Assembly (NCBI GenBank): GCA_023548195.1
Contig: JAJHZJ010000532.1
Coordinates: 1,065,725 to 1,129,724, forward strand
DNA: 64,000 bases
Direction of reading: 5' to 3'
Source: Bettongia penicillata ogilbyi
Taxonomy: Eukaryota > Chordata > Mammalia > Diprotodontia > Potoroidae
Positions 1 to 12,900 of the stretch are shown one piece after another. The position numbers and the translations under genes are program-made. Numbering within the stretch: position 1 is the first letter of the stretch; the number at the start of each line of letters is the position of its first letter. The notes beneath the pieces are model-generated. The model searched no databases, was not told where the DNA came from, and worked only from the letters and a program-made list of their open reading frames with translations.

Positions 1-224
1 ATCTCATGAACTGTTATTCTGTGAGTGGCTGTTCTGGAAGGATGATTTTTGTTCAGCAACACAAAGTTTTTGAAAAATATTCACCAATTTTTTTTTTTTG
101 ACACTGACCAAAGGGTTGGAAAATGTTTTGTTTTAGTAACAATATCCTGGTGGCTCCCTTGCTTATGGAACAGTTTTAGCATTTATAGATTCCCAAACAG
201 GCAGTGACCAAGAAAAAAAGCCAA

Positions 225-790
225 GATGCTATTTATATGCTATTTTATTTATTCTTTACCATTCAGAAAATCAGATGACAGCAGTGGTCAGCAAACAATC
301 ACAACACAGAGATTCAGCAAGTAGAAGTATTTTGAAAATATTCTCTTGTTTTCTTGCTTAATTCCAGACATCTTCACTGTTCTATGTCTAGCTGGGAGAT
401 CAGCGAGATTCTCTTGAAATTTTTGCTTATTGGTGAAGGCAAACTGATTTCCAATGAACTTTAATTATTCAACACTTATTCATCAAAACTAGATAAAGTC
501 AAGAAAGAAGGGTCCAAGTGACAGGGGAGAATAGATGGCACATGAATTCAAGAGTTTAGATAACTGACAGTAAAATATATGTTCTTTGGTTAGCAAACTG
601 AAAAAAAAGGGGCAAGCACTGCATACATGATAGATACACACTAGCATTCTAAAGCAGGAGACAAGAATGTCAAGAGTGTATTCTTCCCCCACTGCCAGAT
701 GGAAGGGCTATTATTATAAATGAAAGGCAGCAGAGTGGATGCCAGGCACTTTCGTTGTGTGCCAGATTCTGAGGTCCAGATGTAAGCAGG
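225..790 (-). other. AP3B1: AP3B1 3' UTR (proposed)
   Basis: This is the sequence following the TAA on the minus strand. It has no open frame or recognisable repeat. The 3' boundary is inferred from the AATAAA hexamers at 244-253 with a T- and GT-rich tract just beyond (about 190-225). A variant hexamer ATTAAA at 460-465 could give a shorter form. The length, about 560 nt, is plausible for this gene. Confidence 0.6.
244..253 (-). terminator. AP3B1: Candidate polyadenylation signals (two overlapping AATAAA)
   Basis: On the minus strand two AATAAA hexamers overlap (248-253 and 244-249). A T-rich and GT-containing stretch follows at about 190-225, the usual arrangement of hexamer and downstream element. 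Another weaker hexamer (ATTAAA) lies at 460-465. Confidence 0.55.
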
Positions 791-944
791 TTACCCCTGG
801 GACAGGACAGGCTTCAGCTCCCGCAGCAGAACAGAGCCAATCACCGCTTTCTCAGTGTTTATGATGAGCTGTGCTGTAGAGCCTTCCTTCAGCTCCACTG
901 TGACTAGCATCAGTGCCCCACTGTGCACAGTTTTAGCTGCAAAT
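791..944 (-). CDS. AP3B1: AP3B1 last coding exon (C-terminus and stop)
   Basis: The coding part is 154 bp: A completes Arg, then 50 residues from [20 protein letters not shown] to ELKPVLSQG and a TAA stop at 791-793. The acceptor CTCCAG|A is preceded by a T-rich tract. The frame stays open upstream of the acceptor to 1102, but that part is intron. The last residues match human AP3B1 almost exactly. The exon continues into the 3' UTR without a splice signal that I can see. Confidence 0.97.
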
Positions 945-3900
945 CTGGAGGAAAAAAGTGAAGAGACCTTCATGATGAGGGGGAAGAAAGAAGAAAGCAT
1001 ATTGTTTCTAAAGTCAAATGAATTTAACTGAACTTTTTTTCCCCCCAAATGAAATACTTTAAGAACAGGATCCCTACTAGCAGAAAACCCAAACCCCAGC
1101 ATTCTTCAGAGAATTAATAAACTGCACAACATCCTGACCATAAAGTCTAGAATTTCAGAGTTAGTCAAGTACACATGAAAGTAAAGACTCTTTAATTTAA
1201 AGGTTTAAGTGTGAATCTGCATGTCAACAGCCCCTTGTTTATAGAGTATGGTATTTGGGGGGTAATTTTAAAGGATATTAATTCATTTGATATTTAATAT
1301 ATTGTCTTGGACATAGTCATTTAAAGTACACCATTCTATTTTCCCTCTCAATGTTATTTTCTGTCCACAAAGGCATCTTTCCAAGAGTTTGAATTTTAAG
1401 TCTGAGTATTTGAGATAAAAACTGTTCAAGTAAGCAGCTGGGAGGGTATGCAGAGGAGAAAAAAAACCCTTTCTCCTCTACACAGAGTGAAAATGCTTCC
1501 TTTGAAAACACTCCTATTTCCACCAAGAAGTCCAGGCAAGTTAAAAGATTCCATCTCTGGTGATGATGGCCTGCAATGGAACCAAGTGGAAACAACCAGT
1601 GAAGCGCTTACTTCCTTGCACTGTACTTTCAGAACATTTGATCCCCTCACCCCGTTTTTCTTTTTGAATATGAGGAAACTTTAAGACTAATGCTTTATTA
1701 CTACATTCCAAGACACGAAGAACCTACTAATTACATGGAATTAAAAGCAAAACTAGCCTTTTCAGCACTGCAATTGACTGAAAAGCCATTTTGAATGCAA
1801 TGAACTTCTGTCAATTCTGCTAATTCATTCAGCATGCACAGCCAAACCCCAGAGACAGGAAGGAAGAGGATGGCAACCACCCAGTCCTCCATATCCCATA
1901 AGGAATGAACCACACTTTTTTTTTGGGGGGGGGGGGAGCATGACAAACTAGAGCACAACAAAGTTGCTGCGCATGAGCTTTTGAAAACACTAACAAGTAT
2001 AGAGCAGGTCTGTGACCTGCTGTGACCCCACTTTTCAGGGCCAATCCCCTTTCCCCTTTCTGAATGACACGTGTCTGAATCAGAGCCATCTGCCTCAATT
2101 TGCGCAACATCTTCAGTCACAATAGGACCCAGTTAGCCCTGACAACAGCTCACAATACATAAAAATAAAACTGCTGGGCTGATAGCATGCTGTGGGCTAT
2201 TCAGGAGCAAACCAACTGGTCAGTGTCTCATGTCTGACAATTAGCATGGGCCTTGCACAGTGCCTACTGTGGTCCTCAGGGATCTGTTTAATTACCATTA
2301 ACATAAAGGAGGGAGTTTATCAGGAGACACTCAAAAAAACTTCACTCTAGACTTAATTAAAATATTAGCCACTTAAGCAGGAAGCAGATTCTCTTTAAAT
2401 GAGAAGTAATTTCTTTTTGATTTTTTAAAAATCACATCAACATCGACCATTTTGGGCCCAAAATATGGGGCCAAATCATGAAAAACAGTTTCCCAAGGAT
2501 AGAATAATTCACCAAAAGGAAAACAAATATGCTAATTTTGCTAAACTGAAAATATTGTGTTTTAAACTGAAAAATAAATTGTGTTTTAAAATATTAGCTA
2601 ATAATGAGTTATTGACAAGGTATGGAAAAAAACCCCAACCCTTCACCATTTATCTGTCGTATGAATTGACTTTCCTTAGACACTAAAACACACTGGACAT
2701 TTGTAAAGGACATCCAAGAGAACAAAGGCTTTCCTCCTAAGGGAGGCTACTCTTGAAGTTATCAGCTGAAGGGCAGAGAAGTCTGTGTGAGTGCAGAAGA
2801 CATCATCTGCACTATGTGTCTAGGAAGCTCAGTCACACATCGACTTGCTTTCTGTCAGACTCAGTCTCAGCGTGTGCTCACAGGTCCACACCTCTTAGAC
2901 GTGAGGCTTATTACAGGCCGGTGGGATTGCTTTCGCCCACAATTTGGAGCTATTTCTGGCTCCCAGCTAGCTAATCACTTGAACAAGCTTTCATTAGTTA
3001 CTTTTGTCTATAATCTGGGTCATTCCATCCACAATGTAAAGCCCCTTGTTTCTCCAGTTGATTCTGACAGGTTTATAATTATGTAAACAATAGTCTTATT
3101 AGACCCTTTATTTACTTAACACTTGTGTCATGGGACCACAGAGAAACCCATGATGCCTGAATAGGAGCACAAAAGCCCATAGTTTTCAGTTTTAGTGCTG
3201 CAGAGCCCCAAGGCACGTTTTTACTTCTTTTCTATTAAAAACTTAAAGTGGTAGAGAGCCAATGTTATGATAATGCAAAATTCATCAGAGAGATGTGTCA
3301 ATTTTGGTGTTAGTATGTTTATGCAGATTAGAATTAGTTTCTTGTACATGTTCTTTAAATCCTATTACCACCAAATTCTCAAAATGCTCTAACAAATAAG
3401 GACATGAAGGAGAGGAGGTATACATTTGCTCTGCAGTGGAAACATGCTAAATAAATCATTCCAGCAAGAGAGCTGTTAGCTAGTATAAAAGCAACCGCGT
3501 TTTCAACAAGGTGTCTGTGTTCTGGTGGGCATCAGTGCTGGAAGCACTGCTTTAAAGAACAGCAGAAGATCAGATGTTCTGACGTTCTCATTTCACAGTT
3601 CAAAAAAGATGTATTTAATTGGAACACAGTGTGATCACAGCATGTTTTGTTCTGGATCGTAGAAAGCAAATGTGTACGCCACGACCCCTCCCCCAACTTA
3701 ATATGTCAGGGAACCATAAGCCAGACCACAGTTCCAACCTACTGTCACAAGGTGATCATTTTAGAAGTATTTCTAGGTAAGTTCATGCAAGACAAAGTAA
3801 TTTTTAGATGCAAGATTAATGACCAGGAAGACCATTGGTGCCAATTACACAGCTATAGAAAGTAACAGCGGACATCATTAGAGCATTTAGGTTGTACTTG

Positions 3901-6900
3901 GCTTAAAACATATGTTAAACTGTGACATATTTTTGCCTGGAAGGTGTTTGACTCCATGTTGGGTCAACACTGCTTTGCTTCTCATGCTTACTGAATGTAT
4001 ACTTTGTCCTTAATCACATAAGCTAATTTTCTTCTTTGGCAACTGTTGTTACCTTCAAAAACCATAATTTATGGGGAGGTTTTCTTTTTAAAGAACATGG
4101 ACAAATTTCCAGCCCTTGATTTGACTCTTTTTCTAATCAAATTCTGTATTCAACTTTTTCTTTTCTTTATGTAAAGGACATGCTTTTTCAAATGAGATCT
4201 CAGTGGATGTGCAATGCTGAGCTTTCATAATGGAGTTCTTGTGATACAGGGAGGGTCTACTAGGAGACCAACCAACCTTGAAAAACAGTAACAGTAAATG
4301 AGAACAAGTAAGTAGGCTGACAGTTAAAAATGTATTGTCTATTTAAGATTATCTTATTAAGAGGTGTTTTTCATAATTTTTCAATTCATTCCCTACCAAG
4401 TACTAGCAGTTTAATATTATCCAACAAAAACCAGGATTTTAGCTCTAGGGAACCTTGGAGATCATTCCAAACACTCTTTTATAATAATACAGATGAAAAA
4501 AACTGAGGTCCAAAAGTGATCTGCCTTGTCCAAGATCATGCAAGTCATCAGCAGCAAGGGTGTGCTTGTATTTCCCCTTGCCAAATGAATGTCCACATAT
4601 GTGTGATATTAAGCTACTGGCATTTAATGCTTTGGAGAATATAAAAACATTACTAGGATTTTAAAAACAAAAGAAAATAAGTTGGCCATTAAACTCCAAA
4701 TAATATGTGTTCCAATTTCCTGACAAGTTCTTCTATCTTAACTAATGATAATTAGGGTAATCAAAACCAATCAAATAATAAAAAACGATCTGTCAGTAGT
4801 ATCTAAAATATATTCATGTACTTAAAATATATTTTCTCTAGATTTGTGAAGCTGTCTGGGTACTCCAAGCCCCCTCAGTTTGAGGGAACAAAATAATCTT
4901 ACATCTAAATGTAAACAGTTGATATATATATATACATTATATGTATATCCTCATCATCCTTAAAATGATGTTTGTCTCAAAAGCTGCATGAATTTTCCAC
5001 GGTATTTAAAAAACAGAATTTAAAAAACCCAAAGCAAAACCCCAAAACACAGAACAAGATCTGCCAGGGTTCATGCGAACAGCTCTAAGACATGCTTTTT
5101 CTTCTCTTGGGCAGCCTTCCTGGTCCCTGATTTTTCTATTCTGAGTTCAATTTTCTCCTGTTTTCTGTTCTACTGGTTACCAGAAGCTGTGACAATGGCC
5201 CACTCAGGCTCAAACTTTTTTTTTCCTACCCTGTACATGAAGCCTTCAATTACTGCCTGCTGAAGCAGACAGAATCCTATTAGTAAGAAAGACGAGCACA
5301 AGATGCAGTGCCCTGCCCTCGCTGTACAAAAATAATTAGTCCAAAGTTGACAAATGTGTAATGAAGTTGCACAATGCTTGTATGTACGAAATCCTGCTTT
5401 GAATTAGTTTCCTACTTCCAAATACCAGAGTGAATTACTACGGGACAATATTTTCCAAAAAGGTGAAAAGAAACAAAGATTTAAACATTGTTACTATCTT
5501 ACTAATCTGATTTTGCACATCACAGCAACGAAACAGAAAATACTTAGAAATGGGAGAAAAATCTAGATGCTACAATTTTTTAAAAGTTGGACAGAGAATT
5601 ACATTTTAAGAGACAATCCTAGGGTGCTTAATTAATACTGAGAAAAGTTTAAATTTAATTCAAATTCATAAATGTCAACATCTCCCCTTTATAATTTCCA
5701 AAATTAATTCTTCAATACCAAGATGTATTGCTACCCGTTAAGACAAAAATAATCCATCCCCAACACTATTCAGGTTCTGGCTATTCTCCATTCTGGTTTT
5801 TAGACACTAAATATATTGCATACCCAAAACAACTAGTTTTTATTCAATGACACATTCTCTTTCTTCTACAGAGGAAAACTCAATTTCTTTCCCAAACTCA
5901 CAGAGTGAGAAGAAAAACTGTGCAGGGGCAGGGGTGGGGGCGGGGGCGGCAGCCCCACCCACTGGTGGGAGGGAGGGAAAGATATTTAAAAACAAAAGGA
6001 TTAAAATCTCCTCTCACCAAAGCCTTAAAACATAATTCTGAAGCCACTATCTCCTGCTTATACTCTTTTTTTAAAAGTAGTGAATACAGGGAAAAAAAAG
6101 CAATAAGAACACATTTTCTGTTATTTTAACGGAAAATAGTAAACCTCACAAATGGCAAACTTAAGAATGTTTTAAATTTAAAATAATTTTTCTGATTGGG
6201 TTAGCTTTACAAATATCCAATAAGTCCTTCTGGTCAACAATTAACTGTAGGTCCCTGCTTGATTTTTCAAAGAAAATGATGCGTATGTATTGTAGTTCAA
6301 AGCAGTCAGATACAAAAGCAGTGCTGTCCTCTAGTGGACAAGAACTACCGTGAAAGAACCATCAATTTTGATTAACTTCAAGTCTAAACAGGTTCTACAA
6401 ACCTTTAATCTTATTTCAGAATCAAAATTAACAAGATTTTTTTGGGGGGATGCCCCTACCCACATATACAACTCGAAAAATTAAGATGGCTTTCTGGAAG
6501 ATGAAATAAGACTGATGTCAGAACTCAAGACGTTAGGATGCAGGGACACCAAACATTAGTGATGGACAAAAAATATATCATGAGGGATACTCCAAATGTT
6601 ATTGAGGTTTTACATCTTCAGGAAGTACAAGAAATAAACTATATACAATCCTGGGCTAACAGGGGTGGGTTAGCAGAACAATCCAGTGAGTTGAATGAGA
6701 ATCCTTTTAAGATAAAAAGCAAATATTGTATACAGGAAATTTACTCAATAAGGGACACCAAAGATAATATTTTGTGGCAATTAATGGCTACCCAAGTTGA
6801 CAGATTAGACTCTTAACCAAGCTCATTTTGAACATTACCTGACCAAAAGTCACTGTCACTGTTGCTGGGGGGGAAAAAACCCCAAATGCCTTTTTAATGT

Positions 6901-9900
6901 GTTAAGTTACAAGTTGGACTGCATGTTGCCATGGATACACTGTTCCATTTACAGCACTTGGCTTTCCCCTAATAGTTAATGACCAGGGTGGTAGTAACAA
7001 ACCTATTCCACTAACATTATATTTACCCACAAATTAAGAATACTGCTTCTATTTCACAAACACAACAAACATCCATAATTAACAAGGGAGAGGGAGAATA
7101 AGACCAAGAGTAGAAAATGAATATAAAGCACTGATTAAAAGCAGTAATCAACGTCTTTCTGTAGTGTTTCAACAAACTAAGAAGTAACATGAAATCAGGA
7201 CAGAACAAAGGCTTCACTCAAGAAGCGTTTTCCTTTTTTAAAGGGCTAATGCTGACCATGAAAGGGCATGGCCAACTATCACGGGCAGCAGTTTTTATCA
7301 ACAAAACTTAAGACTACTGGATGGGAACCTTGGCATTCTCTCCAGCTGAATGAGAACTTGGATTGGTTTAGACAAGAGATGACAAGGGGCCACTAAACCA
7401 CACAGCAGAATCCCTGTGGGAGCACACTGGCTTAGAAAACCATACAGTAACATTATCTATGTTGTTTTACGTTATTTGTTTTGTTAAATATTTCCCTATC
7501 ACATTTGGATCCGGCTCAGCCTAACTTGAGAGCGTTGTGGACCACATGTGTGGGCAGCATGTTTGACACTCCCAGTTTAGACAACTCAAAGACTCAAGCT
7601 TTTTGTTACATATGACAGCAGATTATTTTGAATCAAACTCTAAGGAAAAAGGAAGCTGTGATGTGCTGCTATAATTAACAATAACATATTATCTTGTTTG
7701 AGCACTTAAAGCTGAAACAGTTTTTATCTACTGCATTCCCTAACCCACCATCTCCCAAAAGAAATGTATGAAGATATAAAGCGAAAGAAATTAGATACGC
7801 AGTAACCATCTTTTGTTTTTATTATCCAAGGTCTGATTATGTAGTCTGTGGATTATTTAGCTATTTCTGGTCATTTCATTGCTCATTAATATCATCTTTG
7901 CCTAACTAACTAAATAACCTAATTAAATAAAAGATGAAACTAACCAGCTCATTCTGCTACTAATTAGCAACTTGGGTAAAAGGCAGGATAGAAAGGAAGT
8001 TGAAATGAGCAATAAGGAGATTTCTAATTTTCTGAACTCTCAGTTCTCTCCTGTTCTCAGCCCTGCTAGACTCATCAGTGGAGAGCTCTGCCTAGACATG
8101 CAGTCCCTGAAGCAATTCACCTATCTTTTTCTAAAACAAATTTAATCTTTAAAAAAATCCACACACACATAAATATTGATACAAAGTCACTTCACAAAAG
8201 ATACTCCCTATCACCAATACTTTTTTGGTGGTTCCCTCCCCCACCTTTCCCCCAAAACAAAACCCCAAACAGTAAAAGTTAAAAATTCATTTTCTATTAA
8301 CCTCTAAAAGATATAACTAGAACCTGATAAAACAATTTATTTTGCATACTCTTTATTTACTTCTATCAGTCTGTCTGTGTTAGTAATGCCTATCTCAGAT
8401 TATAAGTTTATAAAGGGCTGAAGATGTTGCGATATTCTCTTTGTGTGATACTACTACAGGAAAGGGCTTTAATAAAAGCTTTTTGATGAGGAGGCTTCAA
8501 TGCCCATGTTTTCACGATTTCCCCTTTAATAACTGAGTTATCTATATTGTGGCAAAAAGCAATCTGCCTTTTACTAGTAACAGTTTTTACTTATTTTAAT
8601 AGCAGAATTTTCACATAGCAAAGCTGGGTCACAGATTTTCAAAGCATGATATTCTGATGGACTCTGATGTTACCATTCATTTTTAAAAGCAAACTAAATG
8701 TCATGGCATAAGAATTATATTAAATAAGTACCGATTTCATAGCCAAAACAATTTTTTAAACTTCCTTTAATTAGTGACTATATAGGACCTATTGCTGTTT
8801 TGTGAAATAAAGTACAGAGACTATATATATTTATCTGCTTTTCTTCTCCTTTCAGCAAAACCATTTTGCAAAGGTGCTGTGGAATTTCATTGAGTTTAGT
8901 CTTGATCAACTTCTTAATTAAAACTTTAACTTCATATCTTGACATTTTTCTACCTGACAAGAAAAATGGATCATTTTATTATTCACTCTTTTAAGAATTC
9001 ACTTGATACTTAATATGAAATCCATCAAGAGCATTAGGCTACGATGTTATTTGGTTTGTATTTAATGCCACTCTCCAACAATTAATTCCAACATTCCATA
9101 TCCCAACAGAAAGCAACAGAAATTTTCTTCTCTAATGACAGTCTTCAGATGGGTGTGGGATATGCGTGTGCATGTGTGTACTGTATACCAGACCAATAAG
9201 TTCAGTGGCACAAGGATCTCCCAATGAGGAAACTCCCTGCACCATGTAGGCCAGCATCTGCTTCGTCACAAAGAGTCTTAGGAGAACTGCATGAGATCCC
9301 AGGGATTATGTGACTCATCCAGGGTCACACAACCAGTATATGCCTGATTCCAAATCTGACTCTGTTCATCACACCATACTGCCTCTCACACTTAGATATT
9401 ATGAGTATTACTATTAAAGTGTTCATTAGGAAATCAAAACATATTGTAATCTTCATGGAATTTCCCCAAAAATAAATAAGGCTTTCTTGTTGAATACTTT
9501 GTTCAAGTATTGATATGTAATACTTCTGATATGTAATTTTCCTTTACAAAAGGCTACTCTTAATGCTCTAACAAAAAGGAATTTGGTGGCTAAGATGAGA
9601 TTCCAATCCTGCCTCAGACCCCAGCTGGGCATCCCTGGGCAGGTCACTTACGTTCCCTCATCTGTCAAATGAAGATAAGAAGTGAATCTTCCTGATAGAG
9701 CTGTTATGAGGGTCAAGTAAGATAATGTTGGAACAACTTTTTGTAAACCTTAAAAGTGCTACAGAAGTGTGGGACTTCACTGGTATTGGGAATTCCTGGT
9801 TAATAGAAATCTTTCTATTGGAGCAGGTTAGCAGCTCCTTCCTAATTTATAGTTTCCAATTTCTAACCTTAGAGAGCTAACCTGGTAGATAGTGCACTGG

Positions 9901-12900
9901 CCTCAACGTCAGGGAGACACATATTTGGCCATGTGATCTCAGGCAATTGCTCTGGCAAGTAAGAGCTCTAAGTAAAAAAAAGTAACACTTATTTATAGGC
10001 CATTCTGAAAGCATGTTGTAAAAGAACTCAGAGGAATTTGTATTTTAACGTAAGATTAAGTATAATACAAACACAGCAATAAATTCAGTCCAGTATGGAA
10101 ATGTAACACAAAGTAGCGCATGTTTAAAAGCATCAACACAATGAAGAGACAAATTGACAGTTTCTGTTAGTTATTAATGTAAATAGTCATTTTAACTTAA
10201 ACATGAAATGAAGAATAACATTTGTGCCTATTGTATTCTAAGCTGGTAGTGTTTTTAATACAGAAGTGGAGTACAAGTCATGCAAGGAAAACAGTCCACT
10301 CTACTGTCTTTTTGGGGTCAATACATGAAGGACTCTGTGTTCACTCAGTTTACTCTTTCTCATTTGGAAGCTCCCTCGATCTTAGTATCACAGACACACT
10401 TTAGGAACACAAAGGCCAGTTAAGATTCACGTAGTTACTGAGTATCTGCTATGTATCTGAGAGGTCTGTCTCTCCACACCATGGACAGCGATGTCCTGGG
10501 CACTGATGAGAGGGCCTGCTTAAAGACTGCTTGAGCGTGTGATTCTGATCACATTCTAAAACCAAACATAAATCGTTTCTAGGTTATTATTGTTTGGTAT
10601 TAGCTACTCATGTCTATTCCATAATTTAGTCAACCATTATCATAACTTCAATCATTGCACTTTGCTATAACAAAGTCACTAAGGTCCATGCCACCAGTCA
10701 AGCCAAATATGAGCTAAACTGAGGGTTTTTATAGCAGTATTTTTGATGGTTCCCCAATAGGACTAAACCAGAAACCACAGACTTGGCTCTTAGGTCCCTT
10801 AACCTCCCCTAGTTTTGGTTCCTCATATGTAACAGAGAGATAGCAACACTTCTACTACTTATTTTGCAGGATCTAACAAGCAGGGACCAAACAGTGTAAG
10901 GCCTCAGCAAGGACAGCATGGAATTTCATTTGTCACCAACCAAATAAAAAATTTGGTTCTGGTAATGTATGCTTTAGCATTCTAATAACTTATTTATTTT
11001 ATAGGGGTACAAAAATAAAAAATAAATCTGCTTTATACAGATGCTGAAGAGAATAGGTAACCAACACTTAAAAACAGGGGGAAAAACTTACTGCAATTAC
11101 TTCATTTTCCTCCTTTATTTGGAAGAATGGAGTAGCTGCAAATGAAGAAAATACTTATCTCTGGCTCTTCTGAAAAGTATTAATTATCCACTGTTTTAAA
11201 GGCTCATCTAGTTCTCATCATTACACTACATAAGAGACAGGATTGTATATCAATAATGGTACTGATAAGATCACTTTTTGAATTATGGCACTTTTAACTT
11301 CCCATAGTATTTTCCTATCCTTCCATTTTACAATTCTGTAAAGCAGGTAACCTCATTTGATAAAAGAGGAAATTGAGGCCTAGAGGGGCTGAATGAGTTG
11401 CCCAATATCACCAGTCAAATGGTTTTATGGCTGGGACATGAGTTTCTGACTCTACCACTAATTAATTAGTTACAGATTTCAGTTTCACAGATCCGGAGCT
11501 GGAAAGAACCTCTGAGATTGTCCGGTCCAACCTTATTTTACAGATGAGGGAACCAAGTCCCAAAGAAGTTGAGTGGCTTGCCCATGGTTGCACAGGGAAT
11601 AAAGTTGAGTGGCTTGCCCATGGCTTCACAGGGAGTAAAATCAGGTTCTCTGAGTCCAGAGTTGGAGCTCTTTTCATTAAACCACACTGCCTCTTATCTG
11701 TAAAATGGGGGTGTGGGTGTTGGACTAACTCTTTTTCTGCCTTAACATTTTGTATTCATTTTACATTCCAATTAGTGGCAGAGTAAGAAACCAAACCTGG
11801 GCCTCCTGACCGCCAGGCCGGTGAACTTTTAGAGGTAAAAGGATGGACATTAGGAATACGCAGAAACGAGAGTGGCGCCCATCTCTCCTTGCTTCCAGTC
11901 AAGCACTCTTTCCACTATTTGATATTGACCCGTATAAGGTCTGAAAAACCTTCACATCTTGGGCTCTGTCTTAACCTTGAAGTAGCCGTAGAAGGAAACT
12001 AAAATCACAAAGAAAGAAAACTCAGAGATGGGACTGGGAAATATGTCTCTACTCTTCTCCTTTCTTATGTATAGTAAGTCCAATTCTGAGGCCTTCTAAG
12101 GTTGTTCTTATTGGAGATGCATTAACGAAGTGACAGTAAATTCAATTCAGTGGACTCTTGATGCCAATATATGATGGAGAGGCAGCATTCTGCAGTTCAC
12201 CAGGACTCACAACTTTAATACTTTCCAACAATCTGTCTTTGGGCAGATTCCTTAACCTTTCTGAGCCTCGGCTCCCTCTCCTGTAAAATGGGACACACCA
12301 TTACACTACCTACCTTGCCATCCAAAGAGATAAGGACCTAATAGGGTTTCATAAGCTACAAGTCCTATAAAAATGCTTTTATAACGTTGTTATAGTTCAG
12401 TAGTTTTCGTTGTGTCCAACTTTGCATGACTGCATCCGGGGTGCTCTTTTTTTCTGAAGATGTAGGGCATTATTATTACAGAGGGTGAGATACCATTCAC
12501 CTGTTTCAGCAAGGCCCAACAGCGATGTATTGAGGATGCTGCTATACAGGCAGTCTGGGTCAGTTATCTGGCAAGCTATTAATTCTAATTCTAAACTCAA
12601 AGAATCACAGAAAATCAGAGTAAGAAGGGAGCTCAGAGGTTATCTAGATCAAACGGTACCTAATCTGGACCCCCCTCCCCTTCACAATACACTGGCACCA
12701 GGGGTCATCCAGTTTTTGCTTGGAGACCTCTAGTAAGGGGAAGCCCATTTCACCTATGAAGAGTTCAAAATCTTGCACTTCTGTGATGTCACATATTAAA
12801 TCTAATCCCTGGGGCCACAGGTGCCATTATAAAAAAAGGCATACAACTATACTTGGGGAATATCATTTTTTTTCAAAAGACAAATATGAATCAAAGATTT

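Noticed and set aside
1731..2120. 129-codon minus-strand open frame near the last exon, possible extra AP3B1 exon
   Set aside because: There is no similarity to AP3B1, no matching phase or good splice sites, and it runs through the T9-G12 homopolymer.
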